Of a stretch of 64,000 nt of DNA, positions 33,676-42,367 are shown piece by piece (positions within the stretch are counted from its first letter, which is position 1; each line of letters starts with the position of its first letter). Below the pieces are notes generated by a model. That model searched no databases, had not been told where the DNA came from, and was given only the letters and a program-made list of their open reading frames with translations. Made by a program: the position numbers and the translations under genes. Source of the DNA: Allobosea sp. (GTDB lineage: Bacteria; Pseudomonadota; Alphaproteobacteria; Rhizobiales; Beijerinckiaceae); contig JAAEQB010000052.1 in the NCBI GenBank assembly GCA_024231975.1, positions 1-64,000 of the forward strand, read 5' to 3'.

Positions 33676-34150
33676 GGCGGCGCTCCAACACACCAGATCA
33701 CGACGCAACTTGCGACCGTCAGAAACGAAAACGCTTCGATCGCGGGAGTGATCACGCGAGCCTGAAGGGCCTGAAACGGTTTACCGTCCAAGCAGGCTGT
33801 TGGATGCACAGACCCAAATCAGAAGTGTCGAGCTGTCGTGACGCGGCTGCTTGTTGCCTTTGTTTTCACCTTACTATTGGAGCGGCAAAGCACCACTGCA
33901 TGTTGTTGGCAGCGTTAATGGCAAAAAAGCCAGCAACGGCTATCAGGCATATTAAGCATAATTCTTGACGAAGGCTAATGTGATCTCAGGGTGTCATAAA
34001 TTGAACTGCGAGCGATGACGTGCAGCTGCTTGAGCAGATGGAGCTCGCGTGTGACAGATCGATATCGGAAATTGCATATCGATGGGTCCAATTGCGCCGG
34101 CGGAGCGGCGGTCAATTATTACGCTGTCCGACGATTAGACAAAGTGTCAG
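33676..34150. other. Gene-poor, lower-GC stretch
   Basis: About 475 bases with no frame I can support. AT content is visibly higher than in the neighbours (for example ggcatattaagcataattct), and the codon pattern of surrounding genes is lost. I see no transposase, tRNA or known repeat. It ends at a decayed copy of the nearby cell-wall hydrolase gene, so it probably belongs to the same rearranged or acquired block. Confidence 0.6.
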
Positions 34151-34311
34151 CTATGTCTGCCCCGGCCGCAGCTTGTAGAAAACGTGCCGGCCGATCGTGT
34201 CCATCTTCTTCAGCTTCCGCGCCCGATACGGCCGAGCATAGTCGGCGTGCGCCGGCTCCGGTCGGATAGGTCGTGCCGTCATAGACCGGGCAATGCGGAC
34301 CGCGTCGCATC
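34151..34311 (-). pseudogene. Decayed 3' fragment of a cell-wall hydrolase gene
   Basis: The minus strand reads in frame DYARPYRARKLKKMDTIGRH and then VFYKLRPGQT-stop, almost identical to the C-terminus of the intact hydrolase at 35825 (DYVRPYWARKLKKMDTIGRH...). Upstream of that the homology continues at DNA level through the part encoding VYDGTTY to about 34311, but an internal deletion of roughly 25-30 bases breaks the frame. The rest of the gene is absent. The fragment has the same orientation as the intact gene. Confidence 0.85.
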
Positions 34312-34352
34312 AGATGTATCGCGGCCCCGCCATCTCAGAAGAAGCACGCACT

Positions 34353-34859
34353 TTACCCGCAAGCGCCCGCTGACATAACTTTTGGAAGCAGAAAACTGGC
34401 AAATGCCGTATGTCCCTCGGCGCTGAAGTGTAAACCGTCCGGAAGTTGATACCCACGCGCGATTTGGCCCGGCCGATCAAGGGTGACCAAAGCAATCTTG
34501 CGATCCATCAGTAGCTGCTCGATCCGAGCGATGGCTTCGGCTCGATCTGGTCCGCTATCGTTGCCGCCCGGCTGCAGCACGACGACCTTTGTCTGCTTGG
34601 TCAAAAGCTTGGGCAATCGAGCGGCCATGCCGCCTGGTGTATCGCCCGCCACTCCTGCGTTGACGACGCGAGCCTTGCAGCCTTGCTGACGAAGCATCGC
34701 TTCCAGCTGAGCCGGATAAGCTTGGGCCCGGTCGACGCCCCCGTGCCCAGCACCCTTGCCGCGTCCTATCGTATTGCTGGCGCCTAGTGCAATCACGTCG
34801 GAAGCAGCGGCGCTCGCGACCGACATTGCCAAGCCAATGAAAACGATTGCGCTACGCAA
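34353..34859 (-). CDS. Secreted SGNH/GDSL-type hydrolase (TesA-like)
   Basis: A 168-residue esterase/lysophospholipase-type protein with a signal peptide (about 1-20, ending VASAAASD). Block I is ALGASNTIGRG (catalytic Ser in GAS), block II Gly is in VVNAGVAGDT, block III is GGND, and block V is DGLHFSAEGH (Asp/His). All four SGNH residues are present. The start is TTG 34859 behind a strong GGGAGG. It is divergent from a second secreted hydrolase. The base composition is less biased than that of the flanking genes. Confidence 0.85.
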   Translation of the reverse strand: MRSAIVFIGLAMSVASAAASDVIALGASNTIGRGKGAGHGGVDRAQAYPAQLEAMLRQQGCKARVVNAGVAGDTPGGMAARLPKLLTKQTKVVVLQPGGNDSGPDRAEAIARIEQLLMDRKIALVTLDRPGQIARGYQLPDGLHFSAEGHTAFASFLLPKVMSAGACG

Positions 34860-34986
34860 GGTTACCTCCCGGTTATCGTGGAATGTACTCTTGTTCGAAT
34901 TCGTCCGAGCTGCCACATATCTGGAAGATTCTGTCAATCGTCAACGCGATTCTGTTTTACGCCAACATGTTATGATGGAGGTGACG

Positions 34987-35736
34987 TTGATCAAGAAATT
35001 GCTCCTTGCCATACTACTGGCCAGCGCAGCCTTGGGTTCGACTGCTGCCAACGCTGGCGACAGTCTGAGGGGTGTCGGGGTCATCCTGATCCACGGGAAA
35101 GCTGGCGGTCAGGGGCCGCTTCAGAAACTCGTGGGCGCCCTGAAAAGCGAGGGAGCCATCGTTGCCATGCCCAAGATGTCATGGGCTTCCGGCAGCTATC
35201 GCACCTATGAGCAGACGGTCGGCGAAGTGGCCGTAGCGGTGCAGCGCGTGCGCGCCATGGGAGCGCGGAAGGTCGTGCTGGCGGGGCACAGCATGGGAGC
35301 CAACATCTCATTTGGATACGCCGCCTCGGGCGGACCGGTCGACGCCATCGTGGCAATGGCGCCTGGGCATCGGCCAGACTTCATCGAGGGGGTTGCTGGT
35401 GACAGCTTGGCGCGCGCCAAGGCGATGGTCGCAGCCGGCCAAGGCTCTCAGCGCGCCAGCTTCATGGATTTCAATCAGGGGCGCGCGTACCCCGTCACGA
35501 CGACAGCAGAAGCGTATGTGAGCTTTTTCGACCCGCGCGGTCCCGCTGGCAGAGCAGCGGAGGGGAGCGGCGGTTCCGCCGCGGTTCTATGGGTTGTCGG
35601 CCAAGATGACAGGGCGGCGATGCGCGATCCCGCTACGAGATCGAGAGGGACACGTATCGAGGTCGGTGCAAATCATCAGAGCACGCCGGTTGCGGGTGTT
35701 CCGTACATCGTCGATTGGCTGCAGAAGACGCTCTAA
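34987..35736 (+). CDS. Secreted alpha/beta hydrolase
   Basis: A 249-residue protein with a signal peptide (MIKKLLLAILLASAALGS, cut after ANAG). The oxyanion region is LIHGKAGG, the nucleophile elbow is GHSMG, a likely acid is in VVGQDD, and the C-terminal His is in GANHQ. This is an esterase-like alpha/beta hydrolase fold. The start is TTG 34987 after GGAGGT; GTG 34981 and ATG 34975 are in the ribosome-binding site and less likely. It is divergent from the SGNH hydrolase, both with TTG starts and sharing one 127-base control region. Confidence 0.82.
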   Translation: MIKKLLLAILLASAALGSTAANAGDSLRGVGVILIHGKAGGQGPLQKLVGALKSEGAIVAMPKMSWASGSYRTYEQTVGEVAVAVQRVRAMGARKVVLAGHSMGANISFGYAASGGPVDAIVAMAPGHRPDFIEGVAGDSLARAKAMVAAGQGSQRASFMDFNQGRAYPVTTTAEAYVSFFDPRGPAGRAAEGSGGSAAVLWVVGQDDRAAMRDPATRSRGTRIEVGANHQSTPVAGVPYIVDWLQKTL

Positions 35737-35824
35737 CTGGAGCGAGATCGAACAATATCCCGCTAGTCGCACCTAACCTCGCGTTAGGTCAGTCATTGCC
35801 ACACGATCGTTCGTTTCACACGTC

Positions 35825-37096
35825 TCACGTCTGCCCAGGGCGCAGCTTGTAGAAGACGTGCCGACCGATCGTGTCCATTTTTTTCAGCTTCCGCGCCCAG
35901 TACGGACGAACGTAGTCCGCATGGTAGTGCGTGGAGGCGCCGACTTCCGCCAGATAGGTCGTGCCATCATAGACCTCGCGGGCGATGCGGACGGCGTCGC
36001 GCCAGGGGCCGGGCTCGGTGATACGCAGCGACTTGCCCTCGCAGGCGAAGGTGAACTGGCAGGCAAGGTAGCGGCTGGCGTTCTGGTAGACGGTGCCGCA
36101 GACACTGTTCGGGTAGAGCCCGCTCTTGACCCGGTTGAGCACCACCTGCGCTACGGCGGCGCGGCCTTGCTCGCCTTCCGAGCGCGCTTCGAAATAGACG
36201 GCCTCGGCCAGGCAGCGTTGCTCCTTGGCCATGTTTTCGGGGGCGATCAGGCTGGTGTAGATCTGCTTCTCGCTGGGATCGACGGTGCGCAGGTCCGGGG
36301 CCGTGCCGCGCTCCGATTTGGCGATCCGGCTGCGCGATTTCGGCTCGGCGGCGACGGGGGCCATCTGCATCGGTGTCGTCGAGATGCCTGCCGCCATGCC
36401 GGCTACGGCGGTGGGTGTGCTGGAGGACTGGCCGAGCACCGCGGGGACGGAGGGTGTCGAGCCGTCGACGCTTTCCAGATGCAATTCGGCATGGCGCGGC
36501 GAGGTGATGATCTTCGGGATCGCCGTCGGCGAGGAATCCGACAGGGCCGGGTCGGTCATGCCCTCATCGCGCAGGAAGGGCTCGAAGCCGAGCGGCGGCT
36601 CCTCCGGGCTCTCCAGCGCCTCGAGCGAGAACCCGCCTGAGATCAGCCCCGGCTGGGTGTCGCCGAAGACCATGCTCTCGAGCTCGCCGGGCGGGCCATT
36701 GCGGGTCAGCGTCGGGCGCAGGGACACGATCGGGTCGCCCTTGCTGCTGCGGTCGACCTGCGGGAAGGCGCTGGCCGTGCGTTTCATGTCCTCGCGTGGT
36801 TGGCGCGGATCGATCGCGAAGGTCCGCTCGGGCGTCTCGAAAGAGAGGCGCGCCGGCTGGATCAGCCGGGCATAGGCGCGTTCCGGCATGTGGAAGGCGC
36901 TGGCGGCCACGAGCAGGGACGGTCCATCAGCGAGATCGGAGAGCGGGCCGGGCGCGGTGCGCGGGATCAGCGAGCCCGGCGGGCCGAGCGGACCCGGATT
37001 CTGCCCGGCCGAGGCGGTGAAGGAGACGAGCATGCCGGCCGAGAGCGCCCAGGGGGCGACGGTCGCCAGCGCCCAGCGCAGCTTCTGCCAGCCCAT
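35825..37096 (-). CDS. Cell wall hydrolase, SleB family
   Basis: A 423-residue protein with an N-terminal membrane segment (WALATVAPWALSAGMLVSF), a long low-complexity Pro/Ser-rich linker, and a C-terminal SleB/hydrolase_2 domain (about 285-423). That domain begins EQRCLAEAVYFEARSEGEQG, where Glu is the presumed catalytic acid, and continues AVAQVVLNRV, CQFTFACEGK and STHYHADYV. It cleaves peptidoglycan, probably as a lytic transglycosylase. The ATG at 37096 is preferred over TTG 37123. A CtrA-like box lies upstream. Its last 160 bases are duplicated at 34151-34311. Confidence 0.9.
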   Translation of the reverse strand: MGWQKLRWALATVAPWALSAGMLVSFTASAGQNPGPLGPPGSLIPRTAPGPLSDLADGPSLLVAASAFHMPERAYARLIQPARLSFETPERTFAIDPRQPREDMKRTASAFPQVDRSSKGDPIVSLRPTLTRNGPPGELESMVFGDTQPGLISGGFSLEALESPEEPPLGFEPFLRDEGMTDPALSDSSPTAIPKIITSPRHAELHLESVDGSTPSVPAVLGQSSSTPTAVAGMAAGISTTPMQMAPVAAEPKSRSRIAKSERGTAPDLRTVDPSEKQIYTSLIAPENMAKEQRCLAEAVYFEARSEGEQGRAAVAQVVLNRVKSGLYPNSVCGTVYQNASRYLACQFTFACEGKSLRITEPGPWRDAVRIAREVYDGTTYLAEVGASTHYHADYVRPYWARKLKKMDTIGRHVFYKLRPGQT

Positions 37097-37216
37097 TCGC
37101 TTCGATCGCCGACGCAGACGCAACTGACCTAGGCCCTCATGTCGAGAAGACGAAAGACGAGTGGCCGCGAATCCGATGATGCAAATTCGCGACAGTTGGA
37201 TAATCCCTTGTCAGGG

Positions 37217-37232
37217 TTGAAGGGGGGTTAAC
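37217..37232. promoter_or_regulatory. CtrA-like box between the cell-wall hydrolase and mcd
   Basis: TTGA-N7-TTAAC differs from TTAA-N7-TTAAC at one position. It is 121 bases before the hydrolase start (minus strand) and 85 before mcd (plus strand). A cell-wall hydrolase is a sensible CtrA target. Confidence 0.35.
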
Positions 37233-37316
37233 GCGCCGGCGCTGCCTTCGCCAAAAGACGGCTTTCGCGATCCGCGATTCTTCCCTTATGCTGCGCCGCA
37301 ACAAAGGGAGAGAGAC

Positions 37317-38990
37317 ATGAACGCCACCGCCCTCAAGGCCGATTCCCAAGCCAATGCCGTCGCGCTGATCGCCGCGGCGCTGCCGGGCTTCGAGGCCCTG
37401 CTGGAGGAGGCGGTCGCCGCCGTCAGGCAGAAGGTGCTGGTCGATGGCCGCATCTCCTCGGCCAAGCTGGAGCAGGAGCAGCACGCCGCCCATGGCCTGT
37501 CCTGGCTCGCCACCTATGTGATGGCGCTGCGCGAACTCAAGGCCTATGGCGAGCGCCTGCAGGCCGAGGATCGCTATGGTGCGATCGAGGACTATGCGAT
37601 CCGGATCGGCGCCGGCGAATACGCTGCCCAGATCTTCGGCGGCATTCCGATGAGCCAGGGCGAGATCGTCCGCCTGCCGACGCTCGGCCTCTCGGCCAAG
37701 GCTGTCGCTGCAGCCTGCTCGGATGCTGCGGAGCAATTGATCGCCGAGGGCAATACGCCCGAGAACCGCGCCCGTTTCGTCGCCCTGTTCAGCCAAAGTC
37801 AGGGCCTCGCCAGCGTCGGCGATCCCGGCCTCGACGAGACGCTGGAGGCGATCCGCACGGAGATGCGTCGTTTCTGCGAGGCGCAGGTGACGCCGCATGC
37901 CCATGAATGGCACCTTCAGAACGAATACATCCCGATGTCGGTGGTCGAGCAGATGGCCGAGCTCGGCGTCTTCGGCCTGACCATCCCCGAGGAGTTCGGC
38001 GGCATGGGCCTGTCGAAGGTCTCGATGTGCGTCGTCTCCGAGGAGCTCTCGCGCGGCTATATCGGCGTCGGCTCGCTCGGCACCCGCTCCGAGATCGCCG
38101 CCGAGCTGATCCTGAACGGCGGCACTGACGAGCAGAAGGCCTATTGGCTGCCGAAGATCGCCTCGGGCGAAATCCTGCCGACCGCGGTCTTCACCGAGCC
38201 GAACACCGGCTCCGACCTCGCCTCGCTGCGCACCAAGGCGGTGAAGGACGGTGATGTCTGGAAGGTCTACGGCAACAAGACCTGGATCACCCATCCCGTC
38301 CGCGCCGACATCATGACGCTGCTCGTCCGCACCGATCCGGATGCGCCGGGCTATCGCGGCCTCTCCATGCTGATCGCCGAGAAGCCGCGCGGCACCGATG
38401 CTGAGCCGTTCCCGGTCGAGGGACTGACCGGCGGCGAGATCGAGGTGCTCGGCTATCGCGGCATGAAGGAATACGAGCTCGCCTTCGACGGCTTCGAGGT
38501 CAAGGCTGAGAATCTGCTCGGCGGCGTCGAAGGGCAGGGCTTCAAGCAATTGATGCAGACCTTCGAGGCGGCGCGCATCCAGACCGCGGCGCGGGCGCTG
38601 GGTGTCGCGCAATCGGCCTTCGATCTCGGCCTGCGCTACGCCCAGGAGCGCATCCAGTTCGGCAAGCCGCTGATCGCCTTCCCGCGCGTCGCCGACAAGC
38701 TCGCCATGATGGCGGCCGAGCTCGTCATCGCCCGCCAGCTCACCTATTTCGCCGCCCGCGAGAAGGATGCCGACCGGCGCTGCGATCTCGAGGCCGGTAT
38801 GGCCAAGCTGCTCGGCGCCCGCGTCGCCTGGGCGGCCGCCGACAACGCCTTGCAGATCCATGGCGGCAACGGCTTTGCGCTGGAATACCCGGTCAGCCGC
38901 GTGCTCTGCGACGCCCGCATCCTCAACATCTTCGAGGGCGCAGCCGAGATCCAGGCGCAAGTGATCGCGCGGCGGCTGGTGGAGGGTTAG
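37317..38990 (+). CDS. mcd: (2S)-methylsuccinyl-CoA dehydrogenase
   Basis: A 557-residue acyl-CoA dehydrogenase with the roughly 170-residue N-terminal extension that marks Mcd of the ethylmalonyl-CoA pathway. The extension carries VDGRISSAKLEQEQHAAHGL and GEYAAQIFGGIPMSQGEIVR. The dehydrogenase core follows with FTEPNTGSDLAS, YGNKTWITH, ERIQFGKPL and LQIHGGNGF for FAD and substrate binding. It oxidises methylsuccinyl-CoA to mesaconyl-CoA, used to assimilate acetyl-CoA without the glyoxylate shunt. A GGGAGAGAG ribosome-binding site precedes it. Other pathway genes are not in the window. Confidence 0.9.
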   Translation: MNATALKADSQANAVALIAAALPGFEALLEEAVAAVRQKVLVDGRISSAKLEQEQHAAHGLSWLATYVMALRELKAYGERLQAEDRYGAIEDYAIRIGAGEYAAQIFGGIPMSQGEIVRLPTLGLSAKAVAAACSDAAEQLIAEGNTPENRARFVALFSQSQGLASVGDPGLDETLEAIRTEMRRFCEAQVTPHAHEWHLQNEYIPMSVVEQMAELGVFGLTIPEEFGGMGLSKVSMCVVSEELSRGYIGVGSLGTRSEIAAELILNGGTDEQKAYWLPKIASGEILPTAVFTEPNTGSDLASLRTKAVKDGDVWKVYGNKTWITHPVRADIMTLLVRTDPDAPGYRGLSMLIAEKPRGTDAEPFPVEGLTGGEIEVLGYRGMKEYELAFDGFEVKAENLLGGVEGQGFKQLMQTFEAARIQTAARALGVAQSAFDLGLRYAQERIQFGKPLIAFPRVADKLAMMAAELVIARQLTYFAAREKDADRRCDLEAGMAKLLGARVAWAAADNALQIHGGNGFALEYPVSRVLCDARILNIFEGAAEIQAQVIARRLVEG

Positions 38991-39316
38991 GCCTCGTCCT
39001 CAGCGTCGCCGCCGACCAAAAGGTGCCGAATGACCTTCGGCACCGGATAGCCGTAGCCATCGCCCGGTTCGACCCATCTGAGCCGGCCGGAGCGGTGGTG
39101 ATCGCTGGTGTAGAGGTCTGTCCCGACCGCTTTCAACGCCAGTAGCATCGCTTGCGTCGCATCGATGCCGTAGCCGAAGCCGCGGTGCGGGCCATCGGGC
39201 CAGCCGATCTCATAGGCGCAGGACCAGTCGCGCTCGCCTTGGCGCGGAGTATCGATGGTGATTGGGACGGGGATGTCGCCGGACTCTGACGCGTAAGTCA
39301 GTATCCTCCGCAACAT
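38987..39316 (-). CDS. DUF6968 family protein
   Basis: A 109-residue soluble protein. The pattern of polar beta strands (ESGDIPVPITIDTPRQ, DWSCAYEIGWPDGPHRG) followed by YGIDATQAMLLALKAVGTDL matches the DUF6968 type. It converges on mcd with a four-base overlap of stop codons. Function unknown. The C-terminus is acidic. Confidence 0.7.
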   Translation of the reverse strand: MLRRILTYASESGDIPVPITIDTPRQGERDWSCAYEIGWPDGPHRGFGYGIDATQAMLLALKAVGTDLYTSDHHRSGRLRWVEPGDGYGYPVPKVIRHLLVGGDAEDEA

Positions 39317-39334
39317 GTCATTGCTCCCGCGGTT

Positions 39335-39853
39335 CTAAAGACTCGCCGCCGCCCGTGCCGCCTGGTCGTACTGGCCGGAGAGCGAGCGCATCGCCGCTGC
39401 GATCTCCGACAGCCGGGCCGGGTCGATCCCGGTCGCCAGTACCGATTTCACCAGGATCTGCTCGCGAATCTGGGCATAGCGCTTGCAGGCTTCTTCGCCC
39501 GCCGGCGTGATCGCGACCGTCTTCTCTTTGCCTTTGCGCCCGCTCTTCAAGAGCTTCAGGCGCTCGAGCTTCTTCAGCGAATAGTTCACCAGATGCGTGT
39601 CCTCGATGTTGAGGACGAGGCAGATGTCGGCGAGGCGCTTGGCCTTGCCGCGATGGTTGACGTTGTGGAGGACGAGCACGTCCATCGGCGTCAGTTCGGG
39701 AATGCCCGCCGCCGTCATGCAGCGCAGCATCCAGCGCTGGAAGGCATGCACCGTCATCGTCAGCGCGAACTCGAACTCCGACAGCGCCGGCATCGCGCCT
39801 GAGGCGAGATGGCCGGAGGAGACGATCGGGCCGAGGTCGTCGGAAGGGTGCAT
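39335..39853 (-). CDS. Winged-helix (MarR-type) transcriptional regulator
   Basis: A 172-residue regulator of the COG5631/MarR kind. The winged helix spans about 50-125: LTPMDVLVLHNVNHRGKAKR, LADICLVLNIEDTHLVNY (recognition helix) and the wing LKSGRKGKEKTVAITPAG. Helices at both ends form the dimer interface. It lies downstream of the TRAP transporter operon, separated by a palindromic repeat, so it may regulate that operon or the oxoprolinase gene, although no proof exists. Confidence 0.85.
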   Translation of the reverse strand: MHPSDDLGPIVSSGHLASGAMPALSEFEFALTMTVHAFQRWMLRCMTAAGIPELTPMDVLVLHNVNHRGKAKRLADICLVLNIEDTHLVNYSLKKLERLKLLKSGRKGKEKTVAITPAGEEACKRYAQIREQILVKSVLATGIDPARLSEIAAAMRSLSGQYDQAARAAASL

Positions 39854-39878
39854 GCTGTCTCTTGCTGGAAGGAGTCTT

Positions 39879-40021
39879 CCTTCTCCCCTCGGGGGAGAAG
39901 GTGTCTGCGAAGCAGACGGATGAGGGCGGTTCGACGGGGTGAGGGCAGGATAGGTCGAGCCCGTCCTTCCCTCATCCGTCAGCGCTTCGCGCTGCCACCT
40001 TCTCCCCCGGAGGGGAGAAGG
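39879..40021. repeat. Dispersed inverted repeat, family A, copy 1
   Basis: Outer arms ccttctcccctcgggggaga... and ...tctcccccggaggggagaagg are inverted, and each contains a small hairpin. The interior has cggatgagggcggttcgac and ccctcatccgtc, a second inverted pair. It sits between the winged-helix gene and the TRAP binding-protein stop (40035), where it could end transcription. It is closely similar to 59549-59688. Confidence 0.9.
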
Positions 40022-40034
40022 AAAGCGTGACGCC

Positions 40035-41021
40035 TCACATCTTCTTATACGCGTCGATGATGGCCTGGCCGTCAGTGCCGGCCTTCTTCAGCCAGTCGGC
40101 GGTCAGTGTGTCGCCCGCCTTCTTGAAGCCGTCCTTGAGAGCGGGCGAGGGCGCGTTGACCTTCATGCCCTTGGCCTTGAGCTGGTCGAGATACCAGTTG
40201 GTCTTCTCTTCCCAGAGCTTCCAGCCGCGGGCTTCGGCATCGGCGGAGGCCTTCAGGATCGCGTCCTGCGTCGCCTTGTCGAGGCCGGCGAAGGCGGCCT
40301 TGTTGACGAAGGTGGCGTTCTTCGGGATCCAGGCCTGGACGTCGTAGAAATGCGTCAGCGTCTCCCAGGCTTTCGAGTCGTAGCCGGTGCCGCCCGACGA
40401 CATGAAGGAGTTGACCACGCCCGTCGCCAGCGCCTGCGGCAGCTCTGCCGCCTGGATGGTGACCGCCTGCATGCCGAGCAGTTCGCCGAGGCGGGTCGTG
40501 CCGACATTATAGGCGCGCCATTTCAGGCCCTTCATGTCCTCGATCGTGTTGATCTCCTTCTTGGCGTAGACGCCCTGCGGCGCCCAGGGGACCATGAACA
40601 GGAGCTTGATGCCCTGGCTGTCGAGCTTCTTCTCGACCGCCGCCTTCGAGGCTGCATAGAGCTTCTTCGACTCGACGAAGGAGGTCGCGAGGAAGGGCAC
40701 GACGTCGATGCCGAAGACCGGGTCTTCGTTCTCATGCACCGACATCAGCACCTCGCCCATCTGGGCCTGGCCGGTCTGGACGGCGCGCTTGATCTCCGGC
40801 GCCTTGAACAGCGCGGCATTGGCATGGACGGTGATCGAGAGCTTGCCCGATGTCGCCGTCTCGACGTCCTTGGCGAAGGCGACGAGGTTCTCGGTGTGCG
40901 GGTTGTCGGACGGGTAGGCCGCCGGCAGGTTCCACTTCGCCTGGGCGAAGGCTGCCGGGGCAGCAAGCGAGAGGCTGGCGGCGGCGACGAGCATGCCCTT
41001 GATGAAATCGCTGCGCTTCAT
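40035..41021 (-). CDS. TRAP transporter substrate-binding protein (DctP family)
   Basis: A 328-residue periplasmic binding protein. The signal peptide (about 1-26) ends PAAFAQA. The mature part has the DctP marks NPHTENLVAFAKDVE, the carboxylate-clamp Arg in GLKWRAYNVGT, and QALATGVVNSFMSSGGTGYD. It captures an organic acid or similar ligand and delivers it to the DctQM permease. It is the last gene of a Q-M-P operon. The ATG at 41021 behind GGAGAACACC is certain; the longer frame upstream is spurious. Confidence 0.93.
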   Translation of the reverse strand: MKRSDFIKGMLVAAASLSLAAPAAFAQAKWNLPAAYPSDNPHTENLVAFAKDVETATSGKLSITVHANAALFKAPEIKRAVQTGQAQMGEVLMSVHENEDPVFGIDVVPFLATSFVESKKLYAASKAAVEKKLDSQGIKLLFMVPWAPQGVYAKKEINTIEDMKGLKWRAYNVGTTRLGELLGMQAVTIQAAELPQALATGVVNSFMSSGGTGYDSKAWETLTHFYDVQAWIPKNATFVNKAAFAGLDKATQDAILKASADAEARGWKLWEEKTNWYLDQLKAKGMKVNAPSPALKDGFKKAGDTLTADWLKKAGTDGQAIIDAYKKM

Positions 41022-41056
41022 GGTGTTCTCCGTTCCCTCTTGGTTGTGGTTGCGCA

Positions 41057-42364
41057 TCATCCTGGAAAGGCGATCTGGGGCAAGATCATCACGATCTGCG
41101 GGAAGACCGTGATGATCGCGACAGCGGCGACGAGCAGGAAGAAGAAGGGCAGGGCCGCGAGTGCGACCGTGTTCGAATCCTTGCCCGACATCGTCTGCAG
41201 CACGAACAGGTTGAAGCCGACCGGCGGCGAGACCTCGGCCATCTCGACGATCAGCACCAGGAAGATGCCGAACCAGACCAGGTCGAAACCGGCGGCCTTG
41301 ATCATCGGGATGACGATCGCGGTGGTCAGCACGATCATCGAGATGCCGTCGAGTGCGGTGCCGAGCACGATGTACATCACGGTGAGCGCGGCGATCAGCG
41401 CGTAAGGCGACAGATGCAGCGAGTCGACCCATTCGGCCAGCGCCGCCGGGATGCCGGTATAAGCCATCGAGGTCGACATGAAGGAGGCGCCGGCGAGGAT
41501 CAGCATGATCATGCAGGTGATCCGGGTCGTGCCCATCACGCTCTGCCAGAAGGCTTCCCTAGTCAGCGAGCCCGACCACCAGGCGATGCCGAAGGAGCCG
41601 AGCACGCCCCAGGCGGCGCATTCCGTCGCCGTCGCCCAGCCGAGCAGCAGGGACAGGAAAACCAGCGCGATCAGCAGCATGCAGGGGATCAGATTGGCCG
41701 ATTCCCTGAGCTTCTCGCGCAGGCTCATCTTCGGCTCGGGCGGCGGCGATTGATCCGGGTGCATCAGATGCCAGACCGCGATGTAGCCGGAATAGAGCAC
41801 CATCACGAGCAGGCCGGGCAGGAAGCCGGCGAGGAAGATCTGGATGATCGAGACGTTCGCCGCCACAGCATAGACCACCATGGTGATCGAAGGCGGGATC
41901 AGGATGCCGAGCGTGCCGGCGCCGGCGAGCGAGCCGAGCGCGACCTTCTCGTTGTAGCCGCGGCGTTTCAGCTCGGGCAGGGCGATCTTGGCGACGGTGG
42001 CGCAGGTCGCGGCCGAGGAGCCGGAAACCGAGCCGAAGATGCCGCAGGCCAACACGTTGACGTGCATCAGCCGGCCCGGAATCCAGTTCAGCCAGGGCGC
42101 GAGGCCGCGAAACATCTCTTCCGACAGCTTCGTTCGATAGAGGATTTCGCCCATCCAGATGAAGAGGGGCAGGGCGGCTAGTGTCCAGGAGGCGCTGTTG
42201 CCCCAGATCGTCGTCGCCAGCACTGAGCCGGCCGGGATGCCGCCAGCGACGAACTGCATCGCCACCCAGCCGCAGGCCATCAGCGAGATGGCGATCCAGA
42301 CGCCGCCCGCCAGCATGATGATCAGCAGGACGAGCAGAAGCGCGGAGATTTCCATCATCGACAT
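41057..42364 (-). CDS. TRAP transporter large permease (DctM family)
   Basis: A 435-residue membrane protein with about twelve helices, the Na+-coupled transport subunit of a TRAP system. Family marks are GSVSGSSAATCATVAKIALPEL, GAGTLGILIPPSITMVVYA and EVSPPVGFNLFVLQ. The ATG overlaps closely with the small-permease stop (three-base gap). It works with DctQ and DctP to import the ligand using a sodium gradient. Confidence 0.95.
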   Translation of the reverse strand: MSMMEISALLLVLLIIMLAGGVWIAISLMACGWVAMQFVAGGIPAGSVLATTIWGNSASWTLAALPLFIWMGEILYRTKLSEEMFRGLAPWLNWIPGRLMHVNVLACGIFGSVSGSSAATCATVAKIALPELKRRGYNEKVALGSLAGAGTLGILIPPSITMVVYAVAANVSIIQIFLAGFLPGLLVMVLYSGYIAVWHLMHPDQSPPPEPKMSLREKLRESANLIPCMLLIALVFLSLLLGWATATECAAWGVLGSFGIAWWSGSLTREAFWQSVMGTTRITCMIMLILAGASFMSTSMAYTGIPAALAEWVDSLHLSPYALIAALTVMYIVLGTALDGISMIVLTTAIVIPMIKAAGFDLVWFGIFLVLIVEMAEVSPPVGFNLFVLQTMSGKDSNTVALAALPFFFLLVAAVAIITVFPQIVMILPQIAFPG

Positions 42365-42367
42365 CGG

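Noticed and set aside
33676..34150. Transposase or phage remnant in the gene-poor stretch
   Set aside because: None of the six frames gives a recognisable transposase, integrase or phage motif, so only unusual composition is reported.
41022..41432. Extension of the TRAP binding protein N-terminus into the DctM gene
   Set aside because: The ATG at 41021 gives a proper signal peptide and has a good ribosome-binding site; the extension is out-of-frame DctM.
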